Positions 1 to 5,026 of a stretch of 6,610 bases of DNA are shown here, one piece after another. Origin of the DNA: Candidatus Collierbacteria bacterium. Lineage in GTDB: Bacteria; Patescibacteriota; Microgenomatia; UBA1400; MFAQ01. Positions within the stretch are counted from its first letter, which is position 1. Every line of letters starts with the position of its first letter. The notes under the pieces were generated by a model that ran no database searches, was not told where the DNA came from, and saw only the letters and a list, made by a program, of their open reading frames with translations. A program made the translations under genes and the position numbers. Where the stretch lies: NCBI GenBank assembly GCA_003531665.1, contig DQFC01000017.1, positions 1-6,610 of the forward strand, read 5' to 3'.

Positions 1-17
1 CGGGGTTACCTTGGCAC

Positions 18-43
18 AAAAATCCCGACCATTAGGGTCGGGA
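18..43 (-). terminator. Intrinsic terminator of the minus-strand small ORF
   Basis: Read on the minus strand, CCCGACC (42-36) pairs with GGTCGGG (30-24) around a five-base loop, a perfect 7-bp GC-rich stem. It is followed by ATTTTTG (23-17), a run of five T. The hairpin begins only seven bases after the TAA of the 50-391 ORF, so it fits as the end of that transcript. On the plus strand the stem is followed by AAAAC before any T run, so termination in that direction is less likely. Confidence 0.75.
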
Positions 44-49
44 AAACTT

Positions 50-391
50 TTAAGACCAATTTCTGGGAAAGGCAGATTCTACCAAACAAAGAATAATCAT
101 GTGTGTGCCCCTGATGGTGGCGATCAAAACATCTTTGGAGGTGTGGTGGGGTTCTTTAGTAGGGGTTAGGCTGAAGTTAAAAACCCAAAAACAGTTTAAA
201 TAATGTTCGGTTATGAAGCATATATAGGTTAAATCTATTTTTGCAGAAGGACTGAGGTGTCGCAGACCCAATCTTAACCGCCCAAGTAGGATAAATGATC
301 TGACAACTATATTGAGAACAATGGCAAAAGCAAGCAAGACTATCTTTATTACAAACCACTCCAATGACTTGTAAATATCGCTTAGAATCAT
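50..391 (-). CDS. Hypothetical small single-pass membrane protein
   Basis: The 113-residue product is not recognised. Residues about 12-37 form one long hydrophobic stretch rich in Ile, Val, Leu and Phe, typical of a membrane anchor. A short Arg-rich segment (RLRLGLR, about 38-44) follows, and then a polar tail of low obvious conservation with several Cys and His. The reason to believe the gene is its context rather than its sequence: a GGAGGAG site six bases before the ATG, a plausible promoter further upstream, and an intrinsic terminator directly after the TAA. The C-terminal half has a composition closer to random translation, so a frameshift that lost the original tail, or a small regulatory transcript that only begins with a coding segment, remains possible. 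It is divergent from the FemAB genes, with about 100 bases between starts. Confidence 0.5.
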   Translation of the reverse strand: MILSDIYKSLEWFVIKIVLLAFAIVLNIVVRSFILLGRLRLGLRHLSPSAKIDLTYICFITEHYLNCFWVFNFSLTPTKEPHHTSKDVLIATIRGTHMIILCLVESAFPRNWS

Positions 392-397
392 TTTTTT

Positions 398-404
398 CTC
401 CTCC
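398..404 (-). promoter_or_regulatory. Strong Shine-Dalgarno site GGAGGAG
   Basis: On the minus strand GGAGGAG is followed by six A residues and then ATG at 391. This is the main argument that the 50-391 ORF is translated. It contrasts with most other starts here, which have no such site. Confidence 0.65.
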
Positions 405-431
405 GGTTTATTTGTTAAAGAATTGTGCCCT

Positions 432-460
432 ATTGTATCCTAAATTCGGAATAGTGTTTA
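432..460 (-). promoter_or_regulatory. Promoter of the minus-strand small ORF
   Basis: On the minus strand TAAACA (460-455, four of six bases of the -35 consensus) is separated by 17 bases from TACAAT (437-432, a good -10). Transcription would start near 425, giving a leader of about 34 bases that carries the GGAGGAG site. Confidence 0.4.
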
Positions 461-482
461 GACGAATAGGTACAAAAGGCAG

Positions 483-488
483 TAGAAT
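483..488 (+). promoter_or_regulatory. -10 element TAGAAT of the FemAB pair, leaderless start
   Basis: TAGAAT is followed by six bases (ATAACA) and then the GTG at 495, so the usual +1 position falls on the start codon itself. No good -35 hexamer at 17 bases and no Shine-Dalgarno site before the GTG are visible. The same spacing occurs at four other starts in the window. Confidence 0.45.
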
Positions 489-494
489 ATAACA

Positions 495-1514
495 GTGATT
501 AGAGAGGCAACCGAAAAGGATAAAAAGATATTTGACAAAGCGGCGAGACATCCGCTTCAATCATGGGGGTGGGGAGAGTTCCGGAAACAAACGGGGGTGG
601 GTGTTTGGCGGCTGATGGAGACCGACGGAAAAGAGACCGGAGAGGTTTATCAGATCACCTGGCACAAGATTCCCAAGACAAAGTTCTTCATCGGGTACTG
701 CCCCAAGTCGGCCATCCCCTGCAAAGAAGCCTTGGAAGCGATCAAGAAAGAAGCGGAGAAGAAGAGGGCGATCCTCGTAAAGTTTGAGCCGAACGAAAGA
801 AACCGGGAAAAAGAGATCAAAAGAATCGAAGCCTTGAAGAATGATTTTTCATTTCCGGAGGGGAAGCCGCTGTTTACGAAGTATACCTTTCAGCTCGATA
901 TATCCAAAAGCGAAGAAGAGCTCCTCAAAAATATGCACCAAAAAACGAGATACAACATACGTCTGGCCGAAAAAAGAGGGGTCAAGATTGTGGAAGATAA
1001 CTCGGAGCAGGGATTTGAAGAATACTGGAAACTGACCGAGGAAACCACCAAGCGGCAGAAATTTTTTGCCCACTCAAAAAGCTATCACCAAAAAATGTGG
1101 CAGACGATGATCAGGGACGGATCGGGACACTTGCTGAAAGCGATCCATGAAGGACAAGTTCTCACGACATGGGTATTGTTTGAATTGAACGGAGTGTTGT
1201 ATTACCCGTACGGTGCCTCGACCGAGAAAAACCGAGAGGTGATGGCGAGCAATCTGATGATGTGGGAAGCGATCCGGCTCGGAAAGAAACATGGTTGCAG
1301 CATGTTTGATATGTGGGGCAGTTTGGGGCCGGTCCCGGACGAAAAAGATCCATGGTTTGGTTTCCACCGGTTCAAACAAGGATACGGAGGAGAGCTCACC
1401 GAGTTTGTCGGCACCTATGATCTGGTGGTGAGACCGACTCTTTACCAAATCTATATGATGGCGGAGAAACTCAGATGGGTGGGACTAAAATTAGTGGCAA
1501 GCTTTCGAAGATAA
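495..1514 (+). CDS. FemAB/FemX-like peptidyltransferase, GNAT fold
   Basis: The 339-residue product resembles the FemAB family (FmhB/FemX, MurM), which transfers amino acids from aminoacyl-tRNA to the peptidoglycan stem peptide in the cytoplasm. Visible family features are an N-terminal LQSWGWGEF block (about 21-29), a KTRYNIRLAEKRG block (about 150-162) in the second GNAT domain, LYYPYGAS (235-242) followed by NLMMWEAIRLGKKHG (253-267), and the C-terminal WFGFHRFKQGYGG block (287-299). No coiled-coil arm like that of staphylococcal FemA is obvious, so this is the short form common in bacteria with reduced genomes. The GTG start is the first suitable codon and sits six bases after TAGAAT. Its TAA overlaps the ATG of a second FemAB-like gene, so the two are probably co-translated. 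The actual amino acid and acceptor cannot be read from the sequence; other amino-acyl transfer roles are known in this fold. Confidence 0.85.
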   Translation: MIREATEKDKKIFDKAARHPLQSWGWGEFRKQTGVGVWRLMETDGKETGEVYQITWHKIPKTKFFIGYCPKSAIPCKEALEAIKKEAEKKRAILVKFEPNERNREKEIKRIEALKNDFSFPEGKPLFTKYTFQLDISKSEEELLKNMHQKTRYNIRLAEKRGVKIVEDNSEQGFEEYWKLTEETTKRQKFFAHSKSYHQKMWQTMIRDGSGHLLKAIHEGQVLTTWVLFELNGVLYYPYGASTEKNREVMASNLMMWEAIRLGKKHGCSMFDMWGSLGPVPDEKDPWFGFHRFKQGYGGELTEFVGTYDLVVRPTLYQIYMMAEKLRWVGLKLVASFRR

Positions 1515-2335
1515 TGGAGGACATCAGACAGACGGCCGGTTGGGGGAAATATCTTGAAGATAAGGGGTGGAAAGTGGTTTTGGTTCCATCTGAAGATAAG
1601 AAACACAAAATGAATGCTTTTATTATTCCTTTGGGACTTTTTGGATTCACCATGATGAAGCTGCAGAGATCCTCATATGATCCGAGCTGGAAGGAAATGA
1701 AGAAATTAAAAAGGAGTCTGAAGGTCGTGTCCTCAATTATCGAACCGATCAGAGTACAAGACGAAATGGGATTTAAGATGGCCGGGTACAAACTGAGCCG
1801 ATTTCCGTATCTGGCTACAAAAACATTCATCCTGGATTTAACTAAGAGCGAAAGGGAGCTTTGGAATAATTTATCCGAAAATGCCAAAAGACAAGTTAAA
1901 AAGAACAGGGATACTTTGATTGAGGAATGTAGTCAAAAAAAATTTTGGGGGTTGTGGAAAAAAAACAGCAAAGTATGGACAATGAAAGAAAAAGAGCTTG
2001 GAAGTTTGATCAAAAGATTTAGAGGAGAGGCGAGATTGGTGGTAAGTCGAACGGGCGACATCTATCACTCGGGCCTATTGATTATTTATAGTACCGACTG
2101 TGCAAACTATTACCAGACATGGACAAGCGAGGAGGGGCGTATTTCCGGGGCACATTACAAATTGGTATGGGATGAGATTCTGAGGGCAAAGTCCAGAGGC
2201 ATCAAGTTCTTTGATCTGGAAGGGATATTTGATGAACGCTGGCCACAGAATAGATGGCTAGGTTTCACGGAATTCAAGAGACGTTTTGGGGGAGAGCGGG
2301 TCAGCTTTCCGGGAAGTTACTTTAGATGGCTTTAA
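1514..2335 (+). CDS. Second FemAB-like GNAT-fold protein
   Basis: The 273-residue product is a diverged partner of the preceding gene. It keeps the N-terminal IRQTAGWGKYLEDKGW block (about 4-19), an ENAKRQVKKNRD block (122-133) corresponding to KTRYNIRLAEK, the segment GAHYKLVWDEILRAKSRGIKFF (212-233), and a C-terminal WLGFTEFKRRFGGE block (248-261). I place the start at the ATG that overlaps the upstream stop (TAATG), because the conserved part begins three residues later; an upstream in-frame ATG at 1475 would add 13 residues encoded inside the previous gene. FemA and FemB act as pairs that add successive residues in staphylococci, so two tandem proteins could do the same here, but that is inference. 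The gene is more AT-rich than its partner. Its last bases overlap the stop of a convergent gene. Confidence 0.8.
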   Translation: MEDIRQTAGWGKYLEDKGWKVVLVPSEDKKHKMNAFIIPLGLFGFTMMKLQRSSYDPSWKEMKKLKRSLKVVSSIIEPIRVQDEMGFKMAGYKLSRFPYLATKTFILDLTKSERELWNNLSENAKRQVKKNRDTLIEECSQKKFWGLWKKNSKVWTMKEKELGSLIKRFRGEARLVVSRTGDIYHSGLLIIYSTDCANYYQTWTSEEGRISGAHYKLVWDEILRAKSRGIKFFDLEGIFDERWPQNRWLGFTEFKRRFGGERVSFPGSYFRWL

Positions 2336-2586
2336 CTCCTAATCTTGCACCATGCGGGGGCGTTTTGGGGCTGTTCGGAACAACACCCTTCTTCATTTAA
2401 GCGATCACACTTGATTACTCGGAATTCTTTCTTTTTCTTACCCACAATTTCTACTCCAACACCGATTACTTTCAAAAAAGGAAATTCCTTGACTATACAG
2501 GTGCAAGATTTTTCGTCTACAAAAAGAGAGAAACCTTCTTTACAGTGATTGGTACATTTGCCATGTAGGCTTTTTATCTTTGACAT
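2332..2586 (-). CDS. Cysteine-rich small protein, unknown function
   Basis: The 84-residue product has eight Cys (11, 15, 28, 30, 60, 68, 69, 80) spaced CxxxC, CxC, single C, CC and C, plus His 8 and 14. This looks like a metal-binding or disulfide-stabilised small domain. I do not recognise the family. The middle (about 33-50) is hydrophobic with alternating Val/Gly, more like beta strands than a membrane helix, and a KKKK run follows. It lies 48 bases downstream of the DUF35 gene on the same strand with no terminator between, so the two may share a transcript. A TAACAT hexamer six bases before its ATG could also give it its own leaderless start. Its stop overlaps the end of the convergent FemAB gene by three bases. 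Confidence 0.6.
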   Translation of the reverse strand: MSKIKSLHGKCTNHCKEGFSLFVDEKSCTCIVKEFPFLKVIGVGVEIVGKKKKEFRVIKCDRLNEEGCCSEQPQNAPAWCKIRS

Positions 2587-2592
2587 TCTTAG

Positions 2593-2598
2593 ATGTTA
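2593..2598 (-). promoter_or_regulatory. Possible -10 TAACAT, leaderless start
   Basis: On the minus strand TAACAT is followed by CTAAGA and then the ATG at 2586, the same six-base spacing seen at other starts. The hexamer matches TANNNT but is otherwise weak, and read-through from the DUF35 gene is an alternative. Confidence 0.3.
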
Positions 2599-2634
2599 TC
2601 AGGCTAGGATACTATTTACTATAGCGCTGTCGAA

Positions 2635-2928
2635 CTATTTCATCTGAGGTCGGAATTTGTATCCATAGTTTATTAGACCCCGATCCCCATCTTCCGAAAG
2701 TTTTCTGGTGACCATTTCTACCGGCATGCCGATAGATATCGCGTCAAGATCGATGTCGGTAAGTTGAGCAGTGATCAGTGGTCCTTCTTTGAGCTTTACC
2801 AAGGCGATGGCGTAAGGGACAAACTGTTCAAATCCCGAAGGAGCCTCGTAAACTATAGTAAAAGAATACACCTCTCCTTGTCCAGAAAAACTAAAGACCT
2901 CATCACCACGATGAACGTATTTTTCCAT
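2635..2928 (-). CDS. DUF35-type OB-fold protein without zinc ribbon
   Basis: The 97-residue product matches the OB-fold half of the DUF35/ChsH2 family: GQGEVYSFTIVYEAPSGF (about 17-34), VPYAIALVKLKEGP (37-50), ITAQLTD (52-58), IGMPVEM (66-72), and a terminal GYKFRP (89-94). Family members bind acyl-CoA or support thiolase, HMG-CoA synthase and related enzymes, often as a small partner subunit. The usual form starts with a CxxC...CxxC zinc ribbon of about 35 residues. Here the protein begins at the OB fold and contains no Cys at all. The frame upstream of the ATG is closed by TGA and then TAA codons, so the ribbon is truly absent from this reading frame. No thiolase or synthase lies in the window. 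Stop is TAG, the only one in the window. It is divergent from the four-helix membrane gene. Confidence 0.8.
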   Translation of the reverse strand: MEKYVHRGDEVFSFSGQGEVYSFTIVYEAPSGFEQFVPYAIALVKLKEGPLITAQLTDIDLDAISIGMPVEMVTRKLSEDGDRGLINYGYKFRPQMK

Positions 2929-2934
2929 CTTTGA

Positions 2935-2943
2935 ATTGTAACA
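2935..2943 (-). promoter_or_regulatory. Extended -10 TGTTACAAT of the DUF35 gene
   Basis: On the minus strand TGT precedes TACAAT, giving an extended -10 motif. Six bases (TCAAAG) then separate it from the ATG at 2928, so +1 falls on the start codon. A second hexamer, TATAAT (2969-2964), lies further upstream and could give a 5' leader of about 29 bases without a Shine-Dalgarno site. Confidence 0.45.
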
Positions 2944-2953
2944 TCAGGGAATC

Positions 2954-2971
2954 TGTTAGAATTATTATAGT
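2954..2971 (+). promoter_or_regulatory. Candidate -10 elements for the membrane-protein gene
   Basis: TGTTAGAAT (2954-2962, extended -10) and TATAGT (2966-2971) both lie upstream of the ATG at 2992. Either would give a short AT-only leader with no Shine-Dalgarno site. The AT-rich stretch carries promoter-like hexamers on both strands, so I cannot choose between them. Confidence 0.3.
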
Positions 2972-2991
2972 TTATTAATTATTTAAATAAT

Positions 2992-3426
2992 ATGGACGGT
3001 TTGACGAACACTTTAGATTTGTATCTCGTTAAGAAAGCCCCCGCTTTGCCGAAGAGTGTTAAAGAATTCATTGTTAGTGTGGCCCCTTGGCTAGAGGTAA
3101 TCGGAGCCGTCTTTACTTTGCCGGCAATTTTTGCCCTATTCGGATTTAACGCGATGATGTATGGCACACCATATGGAAGCTATGTGAACGCAAGGGCCGG
3201 ATATGGCTTTTCGCTCTCTACGCTATTTCTTTTTGTCGGGCTGGTACTGATGATACTTGCAATACCCGGACTATTTAAGAGATCAAAAGTGGGCTGGAAT
3301 TACGTATTTTATTCCGTGCTGATAAACGCGGTTTATTCGCTCTTAAGCTATCAGCTATTTGGAATGATTGTGGGTACTTTGATTTCCCTGTACCTGCTGT
3401 TCCAAGTGAAGAGCTATTATAAATAA
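2992..3426 (+). CDS. Hypothetical four-helix inner-membrane protein
   Basis: The 144-residue product has an amphipathic N-terminal segment with the motif KKAPALPKSVKEFIV (about 14-28) and then APWLEVIG (31-38). Four hydrophobic segments follow, at about 31-55, 73-94, 102-119 and 121-138. A loop rich in Tyr, Gly and Met (about 54-72) lies between helices 1 and 2, and basic residues KRSK (96-99) follow helix 2. Small proteins with this 'APALP...APWL' beginning are, from memory, frequent in Patescibacteria, but no function is known to me. No signal peptide, catalytic motif or metal site is visible. It has no Shine-Dalgarno site and ends only five bases from the stop of the convergent ung gene. 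Confidence 0.75.
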   Translation: MDGLTNTLDLYLVKKAPALPKSVKEFIVSVAPWLEVIGAVFTLPAIFALFGFNAMMYGTPYGSYVNARAGYGFSLSTLFLFVGLVLMILAIPGLFKRSKVGWNYVFYSVLINAVYSLLSYQLFGMIVGTLISLYLLFQVKSYYK

Positions 3427-3431
3427 CGAGG

Positions 3432-4094
3432 TTACCATTCGATAGGTGTTTGGCCTAGTTCAATTAGATAGCGGTTGGTTTGAGAAAATGGACGACTGTC
3501 GAAGAAGCCAGAGTGGGCGGAGAAAGGTGACGGGTGAGGGGATTTGAGAACCAAGTGTTTATTCGGATCGATGAAAGAGCCTTTCTTTTGGGCGTAATTT
3601 CCCCAGAGAATGAATACCAGATGGTCTTTCTTATTGGCTAACTCATGAATGATGGCGTCGGTGAAAGTTTCCCAGCCTTTGTTCTGGTGGGACCCGGCCT
3701 GATTAGCCCGAACGGTAAGGGTGGCATTGAGGAGGAGGACTCCTTGTTTGACCCAACGATCAAGATTGCCGGAGGCGTGGTGGGGGTGGCCCAGATCGGT
3801 TTCGATCTCTTTATAGATATTTTGCAAAGAGGGGGGTGGTTTGATGCCATCAGGAACGGAAAAGGAAAGTCCGTGTGCCTGACCCGGACCATGATACGGA
3901 TCTTGACCAAGTATGATGACCTTTACTTGATCCACGGGCAAACTGTCGAGAGCGTTAAAGATGAATTTGGGAGGAGGATAGACGGTGCCGGATTGGTATT
4001 CCTGGCGGACAAATTCGGCCAGATCTTTGAAATATGATTTTTCAAACTCATCTTTCAATAATTCTTTCCAGGATGATTCAAGTCTGACTTCCAT
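3432..4094 (-). CDS. ung: Uracil-DNA glycosylase, family 1
   Basis: The 220-residue product cleaves uracil from DNA to start base excision repair. Full family-1 features are present: the water-activating GQDPYH loop (63-68, catalytic Asp65), the uracil-stacking Phe in GLSFSV (75-80), the LLLNATLTVR block (120-129) with the uracil-reading Asn123, VFILWGNYAQ (160-169), and the DNA-intercalation loop HPSPFSAHSGFF (187-198) with catalytic His187. Length is normal for the family. One oddity is Phe191 where the E. coli enzyme has Leu191, the residue that fills the space left by the flipped uracil. The ATG follows TAGAAT by six bases with no Shine-Dalgarno site. It is transcribed away from the leader/acetyltransferase unit and converges with the membrane-protein gene, with no clear terminator between them. 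Confidence 0.97.
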   Translation of the reverse strand: MEVRLESSWKELLKDEFEKSYFKDLAEFVRQEYQSGTVYPPPKFIFNALDSLPVDQVKVIILGQDPYHGPGQAHGLSFSVPDGIKPPPSLQNIYKEIETDLGHPHHASGNLDRWVKQGVLLLNATLTVRANQAGSHQNKGWETFTDAIIHELANKKDHLVFILWGNYAQKKGSFIDPNKHLVLKSPHPSPFSAHSGFFDSRPFSQTNRYLIELGQTPIEW

Positions 4095-4100
4095 GAGATT

Positions 4101-4106
4101 ATTCTA
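4101..4106 (-). promoter_or_regulatory. -10 element TAGAAT of ung, leaderless start
   Basis: On the minus strand TAGAAT is followed by AATCTC and the ATG at 4094, placing +1 on the start codon. It is the same hexamer and the same spacing as at the FemAB gene (483-495). No -35 match is evident. Confidence 0.5.
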
Positions 4107-4133
4107 CCCCAAGCACTTTTTGGACTTATAACA

Positions 4134-4142
4134 TGGTATAAT
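4134..4142 (+). promoter_or_regulatory. Extended -10 promoter TGGTATAAT of the leader
   Basis: A perfect TATAAT (4137-4142) is preceded by TGG, an extended -10 motif that can work without a good -35; none is seen at 16-18 bases. The expected +1 is 4149, which is the A of the leader-peptide ATG. It sits back to back with the ung promoter. Confidence 0.65.
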
Positions 4143-4148
4143 TCCTTT

Positions 4149-4232
4149 ATGTTTAGAAATTTGTGCCTTATTGCTTCAAAACCGGCTACCCATGAAATGG
4201 GTGTCGATTTTGATACCCTGACGGAGGCATAA
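4149..4232 (+). CDS. Putative 27-residue leader peptide
   Basis: An ATG at the predicted transcription start opens a 27-codon ORF (MFRNLCLIASKPATHE... ending in DFDTLTEA) closed by TAA. No known domain is present and no run of a single amino acid hints at starvation sensing. Its coding sequence contains both arms of two alternative hairpins and, in its last codons, the GGAGGC that can pair with the 5' arm of the terminator downstream. A ribosome that reaches the stop would cover this GGAGGC. The position, size and overlap are those of an attenuation leader for the acetyltransferase gene 140 bases further on. Translation would have to be leaderless, as there is no room for a Shine-Dalgarno site. 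Whether it is translated is inference. Confidence 0.45.
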   Translation: MFRNLCLIASKPATHEMGVDFDTLTEA

Positions 4233-4273
4233 AACACACTTAGTTTGCTGTTTAAGCCTCCAATCGGAGGCTT
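4188..4273 (+). promoter_or_regulatory. Candidate attenuator with alternative hairpins
   Basis: Two sets of mutually exclusive pairings are visible. First, ACCCAT (4188-4193) pairs with ATGGGT (4197-4202), or GGGTGTC (4199-4205) pairs with GATACCC (4212-4218), seven pairs including one G-U. Second, GGAGGC (4223-4228) pairs with GCCTCC (4256-4261), helped inside by AAACA (4232-4236) with TGTTT (4249-4253), or the same GCCTCC pairs with GGAGGC (4266-4271) to form the terminator. The layout is that of an antiterminator/terminator switch within a transcript whose leader ORF overlaps the switching segments. It matches no riboswitch class I can recognise. Confidence 0.5.
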
Positions 4274-4276
4274 TTT
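4254..4276 (+). terminator. Intrinsic terminator upstream of the acetyltransferase
   Basis: AAGCCTCC (4254-4261) and GGAGGCTT (4266-4273) form a perfect 8-bp stem with loop AATC. The T run TTTTT (4272-4276) follows, then CG and TTTTTT. It lies about 100 bases before the acetyltransferase start and after the leader ORF, and no minus-strand or plus-strand gene other than the leader ends here, so it acts on the leader transcript. Confidence 0.8.
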
Positions 4277-4305
4277 CGTTTTTTCGCCTTCCATTGGAGT
4301 TTTAG

Positions 4306-4346
4306 CCGGCCAAACTCACTATCTCATGAGTAGTGAGCCAGGCCGG
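4306..4346 (+). repeat. Long imperfect hairpin before the acetyltransferase
   Basis: CCGGCC (4306-4311) pairs with GGCCGG (4341-4346), and inside it CTCACTA (4315-4321) pairs with TAGTGAG (4331-4337). They are separated by a symmetric 3x3 internal loop and capped by TCTCATGAG. That gives 13 Watson-Crick pairs in 41 bases, with no T run after it, so it is not a terminator. It ends 15 bases before the Shine-Dalgarno site and could be a protein-binding or mRNA-stabilising element, or a DNA operator. Confidence 0.55.
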
Positions 4347-4361
4347 AACATTAAATTGCTT

Positions 4362-4367
4362 GGAGGT
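4362..4367 (+). promoter_or_regulatory. Shine-Dalgarno site GGAGGT deciding the 4372 start
   Basis: GGAGGT ends four bases before the ATG at 4372. It selects this start over the in-frame ATG at 4333, which lies inside the long hairpin, and over the ATG at 4387. Confidence 0.75.
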
Positions 4368-4371
4368 AATC

Positions 4372-5016
4372 ATGTACGGTATCACAATGAAAGTCACGCA
4401 CAAAGAACGAAAGGTGACCCTGCGCGCTCTCTGTAAAGAGGATCTGCCTGAACTCGTAAAGCATTTTTCGTCGATGAAGATCCATATGTACACCAAAGGA
4501 TTATTTGCCCAGACCCTCGAAAATGAGGTGGAGTGGTACGAAAAGAACCGCAAAGACCCGGATAGTTGTGTCTGGGGAATCCAGCCGCAGGGCTCTGACG
4601 TAGTGGTAGGAGTAACGGCTCTCCATGATTTGTCCGGAAGAAACAATTCCTGTTCTTCCGGCATTATCATTTGGGATTCCGCTTGGTGGGGTAAAGGGGT
4701 AGCCTCTGCCGCACACATGGGAAGAACCATGTTTGCGGCCGACTACCTCAATTGTTTTACCATCCGCAGTTCGGTGAGAGTCGAGAACGAAGCCTCCAGA
4801 AAGGCTCTGGAAAGAATGGGGTATTCTATCTGGGGGACGGAGCCGGTAGCGGTTCCTCGAGCCGGACGGTGGCTGGATACTCACCATTTGAAATGGATCC
4901 ACCCGAACATGGTGGAGTTTTTCTTTCCCGCAGGTTTACCGGAAAAATACCGGGAGGGTGTGGAAAAAGCAAAAATTGCATTGGGGACAGCTAGGCGGGA
5001 AGTAACATTCCCGTAA
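4372..5016 (+). CDS. GNAT-family N-acetyltransferase (RimJ/RimL-like)
   Basis: The 214-residue product begins with a typical Rim-type opening, KVTLRALCKEDLPELVKHF (about 14-32). Acetyl-CoA binding is supported by IIIWDSAWWGKGVASAAHM (98-116), containing the GKGVA pyrophosphate loop, and by RVENEASRKALERMGY (136-151), the helix that ends the GNAT core. About 35 residues follow the core and are not recognised. Such enzymes acetylate ribosomal protein N termini, small amines or antibiotics; the substrate cannot be read here. The gene differs from most neighbours in having a strong Shine-Dalgarno site and a long structured leader with a terminator, so expression is probably conditional. It is followed by its own intrinsic terminator, making it a single-gene unit. 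Acquisition by transfer is possible but not shown. Confidence 0.85.
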   Translation: MYGITMKVTHKERKVTLRALCKEDLPELVKHFSSMKIHMYTKGLFAQTLENEVEWYEKNRKDPDSCVWGIQPQGSDVVVGVTALHDLSGRNNSCSSGIIIWDSAWWGKGVASAAHMGRTMFAADYLNCFTIRSSVRVENEASRKALERMGYSIWGTEPVAVPRAGRWLDTHHLKWIHPNMVEFFFPAGLPEKYREGVEKAKIALGTARREVTFP

Positions 5017-5026
5017 GTAAACTAGT

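Noticed and set aside
1475..1513. ATG 1475 as the start of the second FemAB gene
   Set aside because: It lies inside the upstream gene, adds 13 residues before the conserved block, and the overlapping TAATG at 1512-1516 gives a simpler coupled start. It is not fully excluded.
2929..2980. A zinc-ribbon extension of the DUF35 protein upstream of its ATG
   Set aside because: The in-frame codons upstream include TGA and several TAA, so no extension is possible even under a code that reads TGA as glycine.
3645..4037. A 130-codon plus-strand ORF inside ung
   Set aside because: It is fully antisense to a well-conserved gene and its product resembles no family; it follows from the codon composition of ung.
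4055..4294. A 79-codon minus-strand ORF over the leader region and the ung start
   Set aside because: It overlaps the ung 5' end in another frame, runs through the terminator stem, and has neither a Shine-Dalgarno site nor a -10 hexamer at its start. No recognisable domain is seen.
4302..4902. Two minus-strand ORFs of 133-142 codons opposite the acetyltransferase
   Set aside because: Both are shadows of a clear GNAT gene; their products are rich in Ser, Pro and His without domain structure.
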